A stretch of DNA of 64,000 nucleotides from Guptibacillus hwajinpoensis. Lineage in GTDB: Bacteria > Bacillota > Bacilli > Bacillales > Guptibacillaceae. Every line of letters starts with the position of its first letter. Within the stretch, counting starts at the first letter, position 1. The position numbers and the translations under genes are program-made. This document shows positions 26,126-35,855 of this stretch, one piece after another. A model generated the notes under the pieces. The model was given only the letters and a program-made list of their open reading frames with translations. It was not told the DNA's origin and did not search any database. The stretch covers positions 434,001-498,000 of the forward strand of contig NZ_JAIVAE010000003.1 in NCBI RefSeq assembly GCF_020171785.1, read 5' to 3'.

Positions 26126-26170
26126 TACAAGAATACTCCGAAGGGCTTAGCTCTCCGGAGTATTCTTGTA
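26126..26170. terminator. Bidirectional terminator overlapping the FUSC stop
   Basis: Perfect 15-bp stem TACAAGAATACTCCG / CGGAGTATTCTTGTA. The FUSC gene's stop codon (26147-26149) lies in the loop and its last codons form one arm. It serves both the oxidase operon and the FUSC gene. Confidence 0.85.
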
Positions 26171-28384
26171 GAAATCATAGCTTGCTGCTTCTCTTTTCTT
26201 CGAAACACCTAACTCTTTTCCTAATATTAAAAGCGACTGGTTTATTCTCCAGATATAGTACAAGTCATTCACGAATTTCTTCACTTCTTGATCTTCTTGA
26301 GGAATGTTTTCTGAAAGACCTTCAATATATTCCCTTTCTTTATTTAAATTGTACATAATTAATCCAGTCTCACCTTTTAGAAGTTTCAGTAAGGTAAGAA
26401 TATTGTGTTTTATTACTTCCTTTACTAGCTGAAGCGTTTTTTCTGATCCTTTGACAATAGTCGAACGACTGTTACGGTTTGTAGAAGCAAGCAAATGCTT
26501 AGCAAAATAATTAATCGCGGTTAGAACGGTCAACCAACGCTCAATTCCTGAACGAGCTAGAATAGCAGGTCTATTTCGAAGTGGCCTTGCATCTTCTGCT
26601 ATTTTCCTCATCTGTTCGTCAATGCCAAACGCTTGGTTGGTAAAATCATAGTGCTTCTTACCATCTGTAAAAGATTCAAGATAATCAGTCACGTACGTAC
26701 TTAATTTGGTTAAAAAATCTTCAGCTGTATTGGCAACCTTATCACGAGTGCTTTTCGGATAAATAATTGCAGCTGCAAGAAACCCGATAAATGCTCCTGC
26801 AAGTGTATCAAATACTCGAGCCATTAGTATCTGCTCAGTAATACCACCCAATATAAAATCGTACATTATCGCGATCAGCATCGTCATCCAAAACATCATC
26901 ATAGCATAGGAAATGGATAATAAATAAAATGCCATAAAGATGCAGCAGAACAACGCAATTAACTCTAAAATAACCTGACCCGCAAGAAGATGTGCCAGTC
27001 CAAAACCAGCAATGGCACCAAAAATTGTCCCAAGAGATCTTTGAAATGCTTTCTGGAGGGTCATTCCTACGGTATCCGTACCTAACAAAACAACAAAAGC
27101 AGAGAGAAGAACCCAGTATTGATGAGCGGGCGATAGAAAATATCCTAGAAAAATCGCCACTGCTCCTGCTACTATAGCCTGTAAAGCTTTTATTGTTGCA
27201 GCTCTCGGCTGTTTCGCCTTTTCTTCTATGTTTACGTTCTCTTTCTTTATTTCTTCCGCTTCTTCTAGCCGCTCTTTCTCCTCAATGTTTGCTATCCGTC
27301 TTTCTCCGAGTTCGATTGAACTATCAACTAGGTGATTGGCAATTGACTCAATCCTTCTAATTAGCCACAGCCAATCTTTATTTTGATGATCGGAATCCCT
27401 CAGTTCAATTAACTGATTTTTAAGCTCTTCTATTACGTTCTCTGTTTGCTTTAAGTTTCCGACAATGTCATGACTTCGCAACACTTCCGCATCTCGGACC
27501 GATTCTACCAGTTGATACAGCAGCTTTCTAACTTCATTATGCTCTAGCGCGTGAAGTTCTTTCATTCTTTTAACTGCTGGATAAAGAGTTTCAATTAACA
27601 TCTCAGCATCGAATACGTACATTCTTAATTGCTCTGCGTCTATACCTGGCCATACTTCTCCTGGATCTGTCGTTGTTAATTGGCTAGAAATGACCTGGGC
27701 ATATTCATTTAACTTTTTGACATCACGTTTTAATAGAAGTGCCCGATAGCGATTTGGAGTAGGATCTGCAATTGCATCAAGAACAAGATCAAGCGTAAGG
27801 TTTGTTTGGATGTGGAAAGAGTTCATACTGCGACTTAGTTGTCTTTTCGGTTTGTTTTTGAAAAGGATAAAATGATACAGATAAGAAAACCCGCCACCTA
27901 CCAGTATCCCGATAATAAATCCAGCCAAATCAGATGGCTGAAGATTTAAAAGGGTAGAAAAATAAATCGATAAAAAGGCAATCATAAAGATACCAAAATA
28001 CCGAAAACCATAATGCTGTAAATAGTAAGCAAAAAAGATCACGAGCAAAAACAATCCATCTGTCATAAAGGGGATTGAACTAAGATAAGTTCGCACAGTT
28101 AACCAGATCATACTTGAAATAACTAGCAAAAGCGCAGTGATTTTTTTCTTTTTATCTGTGTCATCATTCACAAGCAATAATGATAAAAGACTCACGACAC
28201 CTGCAAGAATTGCCGGTGTAAACGACATTTCGAGTATTGCCGTCAACCATAGCATGAACATAACAGATGTAAAAACACTAATTGTAATTCTCGCTGCTTG
28301 ATGTAACCTTGTCCTGCCGGGGTCTGCAGCAGCTAAACGAGCCCACCAGCTTTTTATAATCGATTTTTTATTTTTAGTCACCAT
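26147..28384 (-). CDS. FUSC family membrane protein
   Basis: 745 aa. Two blocks of hydrophobic helices (about 25-185 and 395-545) flank a charged, largely helical cytoplasmic region, the layout of aromatic-acid exporter/fusaric-acid resistance (FUSC, YccS-like) proteins. AADPGRTRLHQAARITISVF and QAFQRSLGTIFGAIAGFGLAHLL fit this family; the latter repeats the conserved R-x-GT-x2-G motif. The substrate is unknown. ATG 28384 has no good ribosome site; GTG 28381 is an alternative. It is convergent with the oxidase operon. Confidence 0.8.
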   Translation of the reverse strand: MVTKNKKSIIKSWWARLAAADPGRTRLHQAARITISVFTSVMFMLWLTAILEMSFTPAILAGVVSLLSLLLVNDDTDKKKKITALLLVISSMIWLTVRTYLSSIPFMTDGLFLLVIFFAYYLQHYGFRYFGIFMIAFLSIYFSTLLNLQPSDLAGFIIGILVGGGFSYLYHFILFKNKPKRQLSRSMNSFHIQTNLTLDLVLDAIADPTPNRYRALLLKRDVKKLNEYAQVISSQLTTTDPGEVWPGIDAEQLRMYVFDAEMLIETLYPAVKRMKELHALEHNEVRKLLYQLVESVRDAEVLRSHDIVGNLKQTENVIEELKNQLIELRDSDHQNKDWLWLIRRIESIANHLVDSSIELGERRIANIEEKERLEEAEEIKKENVNIEEKAKQPRAATIKALQAIVAGAVAIFLGYFLSPAHQYWVLLSAFVVLLGTDTVGMTLQKAFQRSLGTIFGAIAGFGLAHLLAGQVILELIALFCCIFMAFYLLSISYAMMMFWMTMLIAIMYDFILGGITEQILMARVFDTLAGAFIGFLAAAIIYPKSTRDKVANTAEDFLTKLSTYVTDYLESFTDGKKHYDFTNQAFGIDEQMRKIAEDARPLRNRPAILARSGIERWLTVLTAINYFAKHLLASTNRNSRSTIVKGSEKTLQLVKEVIKHNILTLLKLLKGETGLIMYNLNKEREYIEGLSENIPQEDQEVKKFVNDLYYIWRINQSLLILGKELGVSKKREAASYDFYKNTPES

Positions 28385-28549
28385 AAGTTAATCATATCGA
28401 AAATACTTTCGTTCTGCCAACTATGAGTATCGAATCTTTACTTTTTTCTTCTTTTAGCTAGTTGGTCTTATCGCCTTGACCACTTGCTATGCCCCCTTTT
28501 TGATCAATAAGGAGGCTATGTTTTTGTTACTAGTGTGTAATAGAAAAAC

Positions 28550-28571
28550 CTTTGAAGAAAACTCTTCAAAG
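28550..28571 (-). terminator. Terminator of the BCCT gene
   Basis: Minus-strand stem CTTTGAAGA / TCTTCAAAG with a 4-nt loop, then GGTTTTT. It lies 9 bp past the stop of the BCCT transporter. Confidence 0.8.
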
Positions 28572-28579
28572 CTTTTTCG

Positions 28580-30118
28580 TTAAACTGTTTTTAAATCTTT
28601 CTTCGCTTTCACTTTCTTATCCGTAGTCTTCTGCTTTCTAGGAACTTCTTCATTAAAAGATTTAAGCATTCCCCAACACGTAAATAGAAGGATGATGGTT
28701 AGTGGAAAGGCACTGACAATAATCGCCGTTTGCATGCTCTCAAGACCACCTGTCACCATTAAAACGACTGCAGAGGCAGATAAGATGAAACCCCAGCTGA
28801 ATTTCACGAAATTTGGAGGATTTAAGCTTCCATTCGTCGTTTGCATACCTAAAACAAACGTTGCGGAATCAGCTGATGTGATAAAGAAGGTAGAGATTAA
28901 CAATAACGTTACAACGGTTAAAATGCTTCCCAAAGGAAGTTGCTCATATAAATAAAACAAACCAGTTTCAAGACTTTGACCTGCTATATCGGTTCCCTGT
29001 GTAAAATCAAAGAATATGCCCGAGCCACCGAAAATACCAAACCAAAATGCACAAACAACCGTAGGTACAACCGTAACAGCGACCATAAACTCTCTAATCG
29101 TCCGTCCTTTTGAAACCCTGGCGATAAACGTTCCTACAAACGGTGACCAGGCAATCCACCACGCCCAATAAAAGATCGTCCAGTTCTGAATCCATGATTC
29201 ATTCTCCGCGTTCATCGGTGCTAATCTCATTCCCATTGCAAATATGTTTTGTACATATTCACCAAACGTGGTCACAAAAAGATCTAATACAAATTTTGTT
29301 GGACCTAGAATGACAAAAAGAATAAGAAGGACGACAGCAAGAGCCATGTTGGCATTACTTAAATATTTGATTCCTTTTTTAATACCTGTCCCAGCTGAAA
29401 TTGTAAAGAGAACCGTAATAATAGCGATAATAATCAATTGTATTGTAAAGTTATTCGGGATATTAGTTAAATAGCTCAACCCTCCGTTGATTTGCTGAGC
29501 ACCAAGTCCTAACGAAGCAGCTACACCAAATATTGTTGCAAAAACGGCTACGACATCAACCGTAATCCCGATCGGACCTTTCACTTTATCGCCTATAAGT
29601 GGATAAAGAGTGGCACTCATTAATCCAGGCGCCCCCTTACGAAATTTGTAATACGCTAACGCTAAAGCAATCGTAGCGTAAATGGCCCATGCATGGAATC
29701 CCCAATGTAAATATGTATAGCGAAGGGCCAGGTGTGCGGATTCAACCGTTCCTCCTTCACCATATGGCGGGGTAGAAAAGTGGGACATCGGTTCTGATAC
29801 TCCAAAGAACAATAGCCCTATTCCCATCCCGGCGCTAAAGAGCATGGCAAACCAGGTAAGTCTACTGTATTCAGGCTTATCAGTATCTTTTCCTAACTTG
29901 ATATGCCCGAACCTGCTAAAAATTAAATAAATGGCAAATACTAAAAAGAATGTTGCAGCAAGCTGATAAAACCATCCAAACTGATCTAAAAAGAAATTTT
30001 GAGATACCGTCATAACCTGGTCTAGATTGCCTGGAGAGATCACACCCCAACTGACAAAAGCCATTGCAATTGCAATTCCAATCCAAAAAACTTTTGTAAC
30101 TTTGTTCATTTTGTCCAC
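28580..30118 (-). CDS. BCCT family glycine betaine/osmolyte transporter (OpuD/BetL-like)
   Basis: 512 aa, twelve helices. The BCCT signature is intact: GMGIGLLFFGVSEP (sodium-type glycine-rich stretch) and WTIFYWAWWIAWSPFVGTFI, which carries the Trp box lining the betaine site. The basic tail KQKTTDKKVKAKKDLK resembles osmosensing C-termini of such carriers. It imports betaine or a related compatible solute with Na+, fitting a salt-exposed organism. A good sigma-A promoter lies upstream. Exact substrate (betaine, choline, ectoine) is not decidable. Confidence 0.92.
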   Translation of the reverse strand: MDKMNKVTKVFWIGIAIAMAFVSWGVISPGNLDQVMTVSQNFFLDQFGWFYQLAATFFLVFAIYLIFSRFGHIKLGKDTDKPEYSRLTWFAMLFSAGMGIGLLFFGVSEPMSHFSTPPYGEGGTVESAHLALRYTYLHWGFHAWAIYATIALALAYYKFRKGAPGLMSATLYPLIGDKVKGPIGITVDVVAVFATIFGVAASLGLGAQQINGGLSYLTNIPNNFTIQLIIIAIITVLFTISAGTGIKKGIKYLSNANMALAVVLLILFVILGPTKFVLDLFVTTFGEYVQNIFAMGMRLAPMNAENESWIQNWTIFYWAWWIAWSPFVGTFIARVSKGRTIREFMVAVTVVPTVVCAFWFGIFGGSGIFFDFTQGTDIAGQSLETGLFYLYEQLPLGSILTVVTLLLISTFFITSADSATFVLGMQTTNGSLNPPNFVKFSWGFILSASAVVLMVTGGLESMQTAIIVSAFPLTIILLFTCWGMLKSFNEEVPRKQKTTDKKVKAKKDLKTV

Positions 30119-30177
30119 TCCTATTAATGTTTATGTGGATCTAAAAAATATTTCGAAATAATAACCACATGTTTTTT

Positions 30178-30206
30178 ATCATAAGCATAAACGAGAGTAT
30201 TTTCAA
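30178..30206 (-). promoter_or_regulatory. Sigma-A-type promoter of the BCCT gene
   Basis: Minus-strand TTGAAA (30201-30206), 17-bp spacer, TATGAT (30178-30183), 60 bp before the BCCT start. Confidence 0.5.
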
Positions 30207-30331
30207 ATTTTTATAAGAATTTAGTATAATATACCCCGTTCGTGTTTACTACAAACAATTGTGTGTTTCCACGTATGTTGTATTCTCTTACGAATATCAA
30301 TTAACACCTTCCTTCCCTATTTTTCTCAATA

Positions 30332-30361
30332 AAAAAGCAGAGGCGACCGCCTCTGCTTTTT
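30332..30361. terminator. Terminator of the sigma/anti-sigma operon
   Basis: Perfect 14-bp stem AAAAAGCAGAGGCG / CGCCTCTGCTTTTT with only AC between the arms, so the top pairs open in practice; T-run on the minus strand. Confidence 0.88.
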
Positions 30362-30366
30362 GGAAA

Positions 30367-31128
30367 TTATAAACCTGAACTTAATACGATTTTTCCTTTA
30401 GGTGTTTCACTTTTACTATCCGGCTCCAGTGTAATTGCAACAGCATCCCATTCGTGCTCTCCCTCATATTCAACCTGGTAGGCAACTTCACCTTTACCTT
30501 CTTGATTTGGGGTAAAGAAACCAGCTCGATAAGGCTTATCATCTTCAAGCAACCAAACTTGGTACACTTGATCACCTTCTGTTTCTGCCACGTCGTTAAC
30601 CTCAACCACTAAATTCATTTTTCCATCTTCATTCATTAGAGCAGCAGAGCCTGCCGATGCTTCTGCTTCAGAAGGCTGTAATTGAACCGCTTTGATCAAG
30701 GAGGAGATTTCTTCTGGCTGTGTAGCCTCATCTTCACCTTCATTTACGAATGTATAAACATTTCCTGCTAGAGAAAGAAATAGAGCTGCTGCTAAAGCTG
30801 GGGCTACCCACTTTTTTTGTTTTGACTTTCTCTCTGTTTGGAGATCGGTTACGTTATTTTTTTCTTCAACTGAAAGACTTTCATTTGTAATATCATTTGA
30901 TTCAACCATATCACTTTCAAAAACGCTTGCCAGAACGCGTTCTTTCATTCCGGCAGGCGGCTCTTCCGGGATGGAGAGATAAGGAAGGTCACCTGTCAAT
31001 TCTTCCAGCTCCTTTAACTCCTCTCTGCACTCTTCACATGATAAGAGATGAGCTTCGAACTGATCTCTTTCTTCGTTTGATAAGGTTCCATTAAAATAAT
31101 CGAGCAGTTGTTCACAATTTCCTTTCAT
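30367..31128 (-). CDS. Anti-sigma factor (zinc-finger ASD plus RskA-like domain)
   Basis: About 253 aa. N-terminal zinc-binding anti-sigma domain: FEAHLLSCEECREELKELEEL supplies the H-x3-C-x2-C ligands. One membrane helix near residue 110 (WVAPALAAALFLSLAGNVYTF), then an outer RskA-type domain (VYQVWLLEDDKPYRAGFFTPNQEGKG). It would hold the ECF sigma factor at the membrane until signalled. ATG 31128 is set by AAAGGAGGGG and overlaps the sigma gene by 17 nt. Confidence 0.9.
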   Translation of the reverse strand: MKGNCEQLLDYFNGTLSNEERDQFEAHLLSCEECREELKELEELTGDLPYLSIPEEPPAGMKERVLASVFESDMVESNDITNESLSVEEKNNVTDLQTERKSKQKKWVAPALAAALFLSLAGNVYTFVNEGEDEATQPEEISSLIKAVQLQPSEAEASAGSAALMNEDGKMNLVVEVNDVAETEGDQVYQVWLLEDDKPYRAGFFTPNQEGKGEVAYQVEYEGEHEWDAVAITLEPDSKSETPKGKIVLSSGL

Positions 31129-31684
31129 CTGAGACCCCTCCTTTCTCACCGAGACTGGTTTTTAAATGTTTTAACGCTAGCCGAATTCGGCCTTTCACAG
31201 TACCCAGCGGGAGGTCGAACTCTTCCGAAATTTTTTTATGGGTCATGCCTTTAAAATAAAACATTTCAATTATTTTCTTTTGATCACCTTTTAGTTTAGA
31301 CACAGCTGTACGAAGTATCTGACCTCTTTCTTTCCACTCAACCTGGTCCTCCACTGATGCTTCATCACTATGCAATGCGTCACGTTCATCTAATTCAAAG
31401 TCTGGCTCTTTCGACTGCTTACGTAAGAGATCAATAGCTGTATGTCTCGTCATTGTCAGTAGCCATGACGAAAACTTTCCTTTCTCTTCACTATACTGAG
31501 CCTTTCCTTTCCATAGCTTAATAAATACTTCTTGCATCACTTCTTCAGCAAGTCCTCCATCTTTTACAATTCGGTATGAGAAAGAATATAAAAGTTTTTC
31601 ATATCGATCGTAAAGAGACGAGAGAGCTTTTTTATCCTTTGCCTGAACCTTGTCATACAGCTCGGCATCGTTAAGTTCTCTCAT
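31112..31684 (-). CDS. ECF-type RNA polymerase sigma factor
   Basis: 190 aa. Region 2 (LYDRYEKLLYSFSYRIVKDGGLAEEVMQEVFIKLW) and region 4 (KIIEMFYFKGMTHKKISEEFDLPLGTVKGRIRLALKHL) are both complete. Paired with an RskA-like anti-sigma, it resembles SigK/YlaC-type groups; B. subtilis YlaC is a plausible counterpart, not proven. Its regulon is unknown. AAAAGGAGAATGAT precedes ATG. No other gene in the window shows a recognisable matching promoter. Confidence 0.92.
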   Translation of the reverse strand: MRELNDAELYDKVQAKDKKALSSLYDRYEKLLYSFSYRIVKDGGLAEEVMQEVFIKLWKGKAQYSEEKGKFSSWLLTMTRHTAIDLLRKQSKEPDFELDERDALHSDEASVEDQVEWKERGQILRTAVSKLKGDQKKIIEMFYFKGMTHKKISEEFDLPLGTVKGRIRLALKHLKTSLGEKGGVSDERKL

Positions 31685-31847
31685 ATCATTCTCCTTTTCA
31701 TTAAAACTGACGCTAGCCTGAAGAGGCAGAAAAGCTTATGTATAGCTAACGTTACTCAGTCTACTTTAGATGTGTTTTTTTGAAAAAATTTCTTAGAACG
31801 CATGAAACCGTTTAATAAATCAACAAAAAAATTAGACTCTCCCCTTT

Positions 31848-31871
31848 AAAAAAGCCTTCCAATGGAAGGCT
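31848..31871 (-). terminator. Terminator of the HPr-like gene
   Basis: Minus-strand stem AGCCTTCC / GGAAGGCT, loop ATT, then T6. The stem abuts the stop codon. Confidence 0.8.
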
Positions 31872-32116
31872 CACGCTTCTTCAAATAACCCTAGTGAAAG
31901 GAATGCATCTTTAACGGCTGATGACTGACCACCTTTAACATCCAATTCGAGCGTCTGATCAGGTTGTAATGAAAGCGCTAGGACACCTAGAAGACTTTTG
32001 GCATCGACTACCCAATGTTCTTTTTTCAATAAGATCGTTTCCTCAAAACGACTTGCAGAATTCACAAGTTGACTAGCAGTTTCAGCAAAAACTGGTTTTA
32101 ACACTTTTAACTTCAT
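31871..32116 (-). CDS. HPr-like protein lacking the active-site His
   Basis: 81 aa, HPr fold. The phosphocarrier motif GIHARPA aligns with PVFAETA, so the phosphorylated His-15 is replaced by Phe10. The regulatory-site region DAKSLLGVLALSL keeps a Ser (Ser41) where HPr and Crh have Ser-46. This resembles Crh taken one step further: no PTS transfer, but possible HPr-kinase phosphorylation and CcpA cofactor use. Monocistronic, with its own terminator. Whether Ser41 is phosphorylated is unknown. Confidence 0.82.
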   Translation of the reverse strand: MKLKVLKPVFAETASQLVNSASRFEETILLKKEHWVVDAKSLLGVLALSLQPDQTLELDVKGGQSSAVKDAFLSLGLFEEA

Positions 32117-32305
32117 CTCCGCTCTCCTCCCACTTACTCGTAATTCTTTATCTAATTCGAATTATAACATAACTGTCCGTGTCGATAATCTTTAAGCTTT
32201 TTAGAGTGCTATTTCGAGATCAATCTACCCGCTTTTTCATTTGCGAAACTTTTCACTTGATGCATGTTCCTGTATGATAGGAATGATTAGATAAAAAAGA
32301 GGTGA

Positions 32306-33067
<762 letters not shown>

Positions 33068-33074
33068 TGAGGTG

Positions 33075-33101
33075 AAAGACAGCGGTCGTTCCGCTGTCTT
33101 T
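33075..33101. terminator. Bidirectional terminator
   Basis: Stem AAAGACAGCGG / CCGCTGTCTTT, loop TCGTT, T5 after it on the plus strand; between convergent fabL and the CdsA-like gene. Confidence 0.85.
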
Positions 33102-33143
33102 TTATGGTTATGTACATCCTAGGCTACAATTGCACGAGTATAG

Positions 33144-34058
33144 TTACATAAAATCGAAAAAGTAACGAATCACGTGAAAGAAAACAGGCGAAGTATAGGC
33201 AAGGCTGTCTACCCTACTCAAATAACTCTCTTTTAAAGCTTTCGATTTTTTGCTATCTCCTAGTAGCAGGTCGCGTTTCAAAACTGAGATGGTTAAACTT
33301 CCAAGAAAACCAGCAACGCTAATTAATACCCCACAAAAAACGCCGAACAATGAATCAAACGGTGTTAAATATGGAAATAGTGTATAAGCAAACGCAGTTG
33401 TTGTGAGTAACGAACAGAAAAAACCTTCTAACGTAATGTAAGGATTTGATGAAGGTACAACTTTTCTCTTTCCTGCATATAGCGATACCACATAATGAAC
33501 CACATCATTTATTTGAGTTAAAAGAACTAGGAACAAAACGAGATTTGCTCCATATAGAGGAGAAGCAATCTGGAAATAAGCTAGATGACTTAAACCAAAA
33601 ACCATCAGCATTAAGCCCCATTGCGTCGAACTTACTGATCTCAGAAATCCGAGTGTACCCTTTCCAACTATACGAGGCAGTGGAAGTAATAAGAAAACGT
33701 ATACGGGAATAAAAACGATGAACATACCATACCAATCAATGAATATCCAGTAAAATTGAATAGGCACCGCCACATATGACCATAAAAAAATTCTTCGATC
33801 AGCTTTTCTTGTTTTCATCATAGAGAAGTATTCTTTCAGCGCAAAGAAACTTAGAACCATTAACGAAAACAGAGAAACGACTGGGTTAAATAATGTGGCC
33901 AAACAAAAAACTCCATACATCCCCCACCATGTTTTCACTTTTATTGTAAGCCCCGTAAAATCCTTTTCAGGTTGTTTTTTTCTCACAATAATAAAAATCG
34001 TCTGTGCACATATCAAAGCAAACAATATAACGGTCAGAGTCCATACTGTACTTTCCAG
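33144..34058 (-). CDS. CDP-diglyceride synthase-like protein (CdsA/YnbB type), probable CTG start
   Basis: About 304 aa, eight or more membrane helices. The cytidylyltransferase signature is present: SVLKRDLLLGDSKKSKAL followed by YLSRVDSLAYTSPVFFH. The LxRxDS form, rather than the housekeeping HGGxLDRxDS, groups it with YnbB-like paralogs. It would make CDP-diacylglycerol from phosphatidate and CTP. The only start with a ribosome site is CTG 34058, 7 nt after AAGGAGG; TTG 34025 has none and would cut the first helix. It could supply the CDP-alcohol transferase at 10539, an inference. Confidence 0.8.
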   Translation of the reverse strand: MESTVWTLTVILFALICAQTIFIIVRKKQPEKDFTGLTIKVKTWWGMYGVFCLATLFNPVVSLFSLMVLSFFALKEYFSMMKTRKADRRIFLWSYVAVPIQFYWIFIDWYGMFIVFIPVYVFLLLPLPRIVGKGTLGFLRSVSSTQWGLMLMVFGLSHLAYFQIASPLYGANLVLFLVLLTQINDVVHYVVSLYAGKRKVVPSSNPYITLEGFFCSLLTTTAFAYTLFPYLTPFDSLFGVFCGVLISVAGFLGSLTISVLKRDLLLGDSKKSKALKESYLSRVDSLAYTSPVFFHVIRYFFDFM

Positions 34059-34131
34059 AAAGGCACCTCCTTACCATGATTGAAATGTTATGTATAATGA
34101 AAGAAAACGTCAAAATAATGAGGAGGCGATT

Positions 34132-34683
34132 ATGACTCAAAAAGTATACATTTTACTTTCTGATACAGGAACTCTCTTTACAAAATCGATCAAAACATAT
34201 ACCAAAGCTCCATATAATCATGCCTCTCTTGCATTCGATGATCAATTGCATGATATGTATAGCTTTGGAAGAAAAAAACCGAATAACCCTCTAAAAGGCG
34301 GGTTTGTAAAAGAAAATGTCCTCACAGGAACATACCGCCGATATCCAAACACAACATGTGTGATTTACGAATTAAATGTTACCGAACGTGATGTAATTAA
34401 AATGAAGCGGTTACTAACAATCTTCATTAAAAATAAACAACGGTTTCTTTACAACATTCTTGGTGTTCTCGGTGTCTCAATGAATGAACCTATTGAGTTT
34501 AGTAATTCTTACTTTTGTTCGCAGTTCGTAGCTGAAGTCCTTCATCGATCAGGCATTGAACTTTGGGATAAGCTCCCAGCCCTTGTTACGCCTGACGATT
34601 TTCGAAAATGCGAACGGCTCTCCCTCATTTACGAAGGAAAACTATTTGATTATGAACCTATTAAAAAGCAATTATTGAAGTAA
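34132..34683 (+). CDS. YiiX-like permuted NlpC/P60 papain-fold protein
   Basis: About 183 aa. ATG 34132 follows GAGGAGGCGATT. His in PYNHASLAF near residue 30 and Cys in SYFCSQFVAEVL near residue 140 are spaced as in circularly permuted NlpC/P60-like enzymes (YiiX/YebB group), where His precedes Cys. No signal peptide or membrane segment, so cytoplasmic. These proteins act on amide or thioester bonds of lipids or peptides; the substrate is unknown. It is divergent from the CdsA-like gene, 70 bp away. Confidence 0.72.
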   Translation: MTQKVYILLSDTGTLFTKSIKTYTKAPYNHASLAFDDQLHDMYSFGRKKPNNPLKGGFVKENVLTGTYRRYPNTTCVIYELNVTERDVIKMKRLLTIFIKNKQRFLYNILGVLGVSMNEPIEFSNSYFCSQFVAEVLHRSGIELWDKLPALVTPDDFRKCERLSLIYEGKLFDYEPIKKQLLK

Positions 34684-34740
34684 TCTCACTCTTTATCAGT
34701 TTCCTTATATGGGTAATTTTTACACATTTATTTATTAATA

Positions 34741-34767
34741 AGGACAGATTCCGATAGAATCTGTCCT
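34741..34767. terminator. Hairpin between the YiiX-like gene and ppaC
   Basis: Stem AGGACAGATTC / GAATCTGTCCT with loop CGATA. T-tracts on both sides are poor, so termination is likely but weak. Confidence 0.55.
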
Positions 34768-34782
34768 CGCTTGGAGCGTATA

Positions 34783-35712
34783 TTACGATGTAAACGTTTC
34801 TGTTAAAACAGGTACAATTTGTTTTTTACGAGAAACAACACCTTCAAGTACTGCCAGATTTTCGATTAACGTTACGTTAAACGCCTTTTCTACTTGTCCA
34901 GCTTGCTTTCCTAATGCAAGAACTGTGGAGTTGTTTGTCAAAATGTCTGTTACTACAAGAAGGAATAGATCGAGCTCTTTTGCTTCAATCGTTCTTCTCA
35001 TCTCTTCTTCCACCACGTCCTGACGTGCAAGTACATCGAGAGTATCAACAACATTTACCTGAGCTACTTCAACCTTAGCAGGTCCCATTCCAAATTCTTT
35101 TGCATCGAGTGAAATGAGTTCTGCTGGCGTTTTGCTGCTCATATCTGCCCCAGCCTTAAGCATTTCAAGACCGTAAGTTTCTGCATCAACGCCTGCAATT
35201 CCTGCCAGCTCACGAGCTGCAGCGATATCCTCCTCCGTACATGTTGGTGATTTAAAAAGAAGAGAGTCAGAGATAATCGCAGAAAGCATAAGACCCGCTA
35301 TATTTTTATCAATCTGAATGTTGTTTTCTTTATATAGCTTGTTAAGGATTGTCGCCGTACAACCAACCGGTTCTGCGCGATAATAAACAGGATCAGCTGT
35401 CTCAAAGTTTGCGATTCGGTGATGATCAATTACTTCTAAAATTCGTACTCTTTCGATGTCTTCAGCACTTTGTTGACGTTCATTATGGTCAACAAGAATA
35501 ACTGTACTCGCTTCGTTAGAAACCGTTTGAACCATACGAGGAGCTTCAACATTGAATTGATCTAATGCATACTGTGTTTCACCATTAACTGCACCAAGAC
35601 GGACAGGCTCTACATCCATACCTAGTTTACTTTTTAAGTCTGCATAAACAAGTGCAGAAGTGATCGTATCTGTGTCAGGATTTTTATGTCCAAAAATCAA
35701 TACTTTTTCCAT
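34783..35712 (-). CDS. ppaC: Manganese-dependent inorganic pyrophosphatase
   Basis: 309 aa DHH-family (family II) pyrophosphatase, cytoplasmic. Metal ligands: His9, Asp13, Asp15 (FGHKNPDTD), Asp75 (LVDHNE) and His97 (DHHRIANF); the C-terminal DHHA2 domain with SRKKQIVP binds the diphosphate. It removes PPi from biosynthesis. Length is standard for PpaC without CBS regulation. A single gene, running leftward toward the hairpin before the YiiX-like gene. Confidence 0.96.
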   Translation of the reverse strand: MEKVLIFGHKNPDTDTITSALVYADLKSKLGMDVEPVRLGAVNGETQYALDQFNVEAPRMVQTVSNEASTVILVDHNERQQSAEDIERVRILEVIDHHRIANFETADPVYYRAEPVGCTATILNKLYKENNIQIDKNIAGLMLSAIISDSLLFKSPTCTEEDIAAARELAGIAGVDAETYGLEMLKAGADMSSKTPAELISLDAKEFGMGPAKVEVAQVNVVDTLDVLARQDVVEEEMRRTIEAKELDLFLLVVTDILTNNSTVLALGKQAGQVEKAFNVTLIENLAVLEGVVSRKKQIVPVLTETFTS

Positions 35713-35855
35713 TGTTCGACTCCTTTTGAATGAAAAGATTTATGTACTCAATACATATTGTAAAGATCTCTTCCTATAAACTCAATATTATTTCATATTA
35801 TTCTAACAAGAAAAGTAAGGAAACGGATCCCCACTTAGGAGAATCCGTTCTTATC

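Noticed and set aside
34785-34798. cre-like site at the end of ppaC
   Set aside because: TGTAAACGTTTCTG fails the consensus at its last three positions and lies at the 3' end of a gene.
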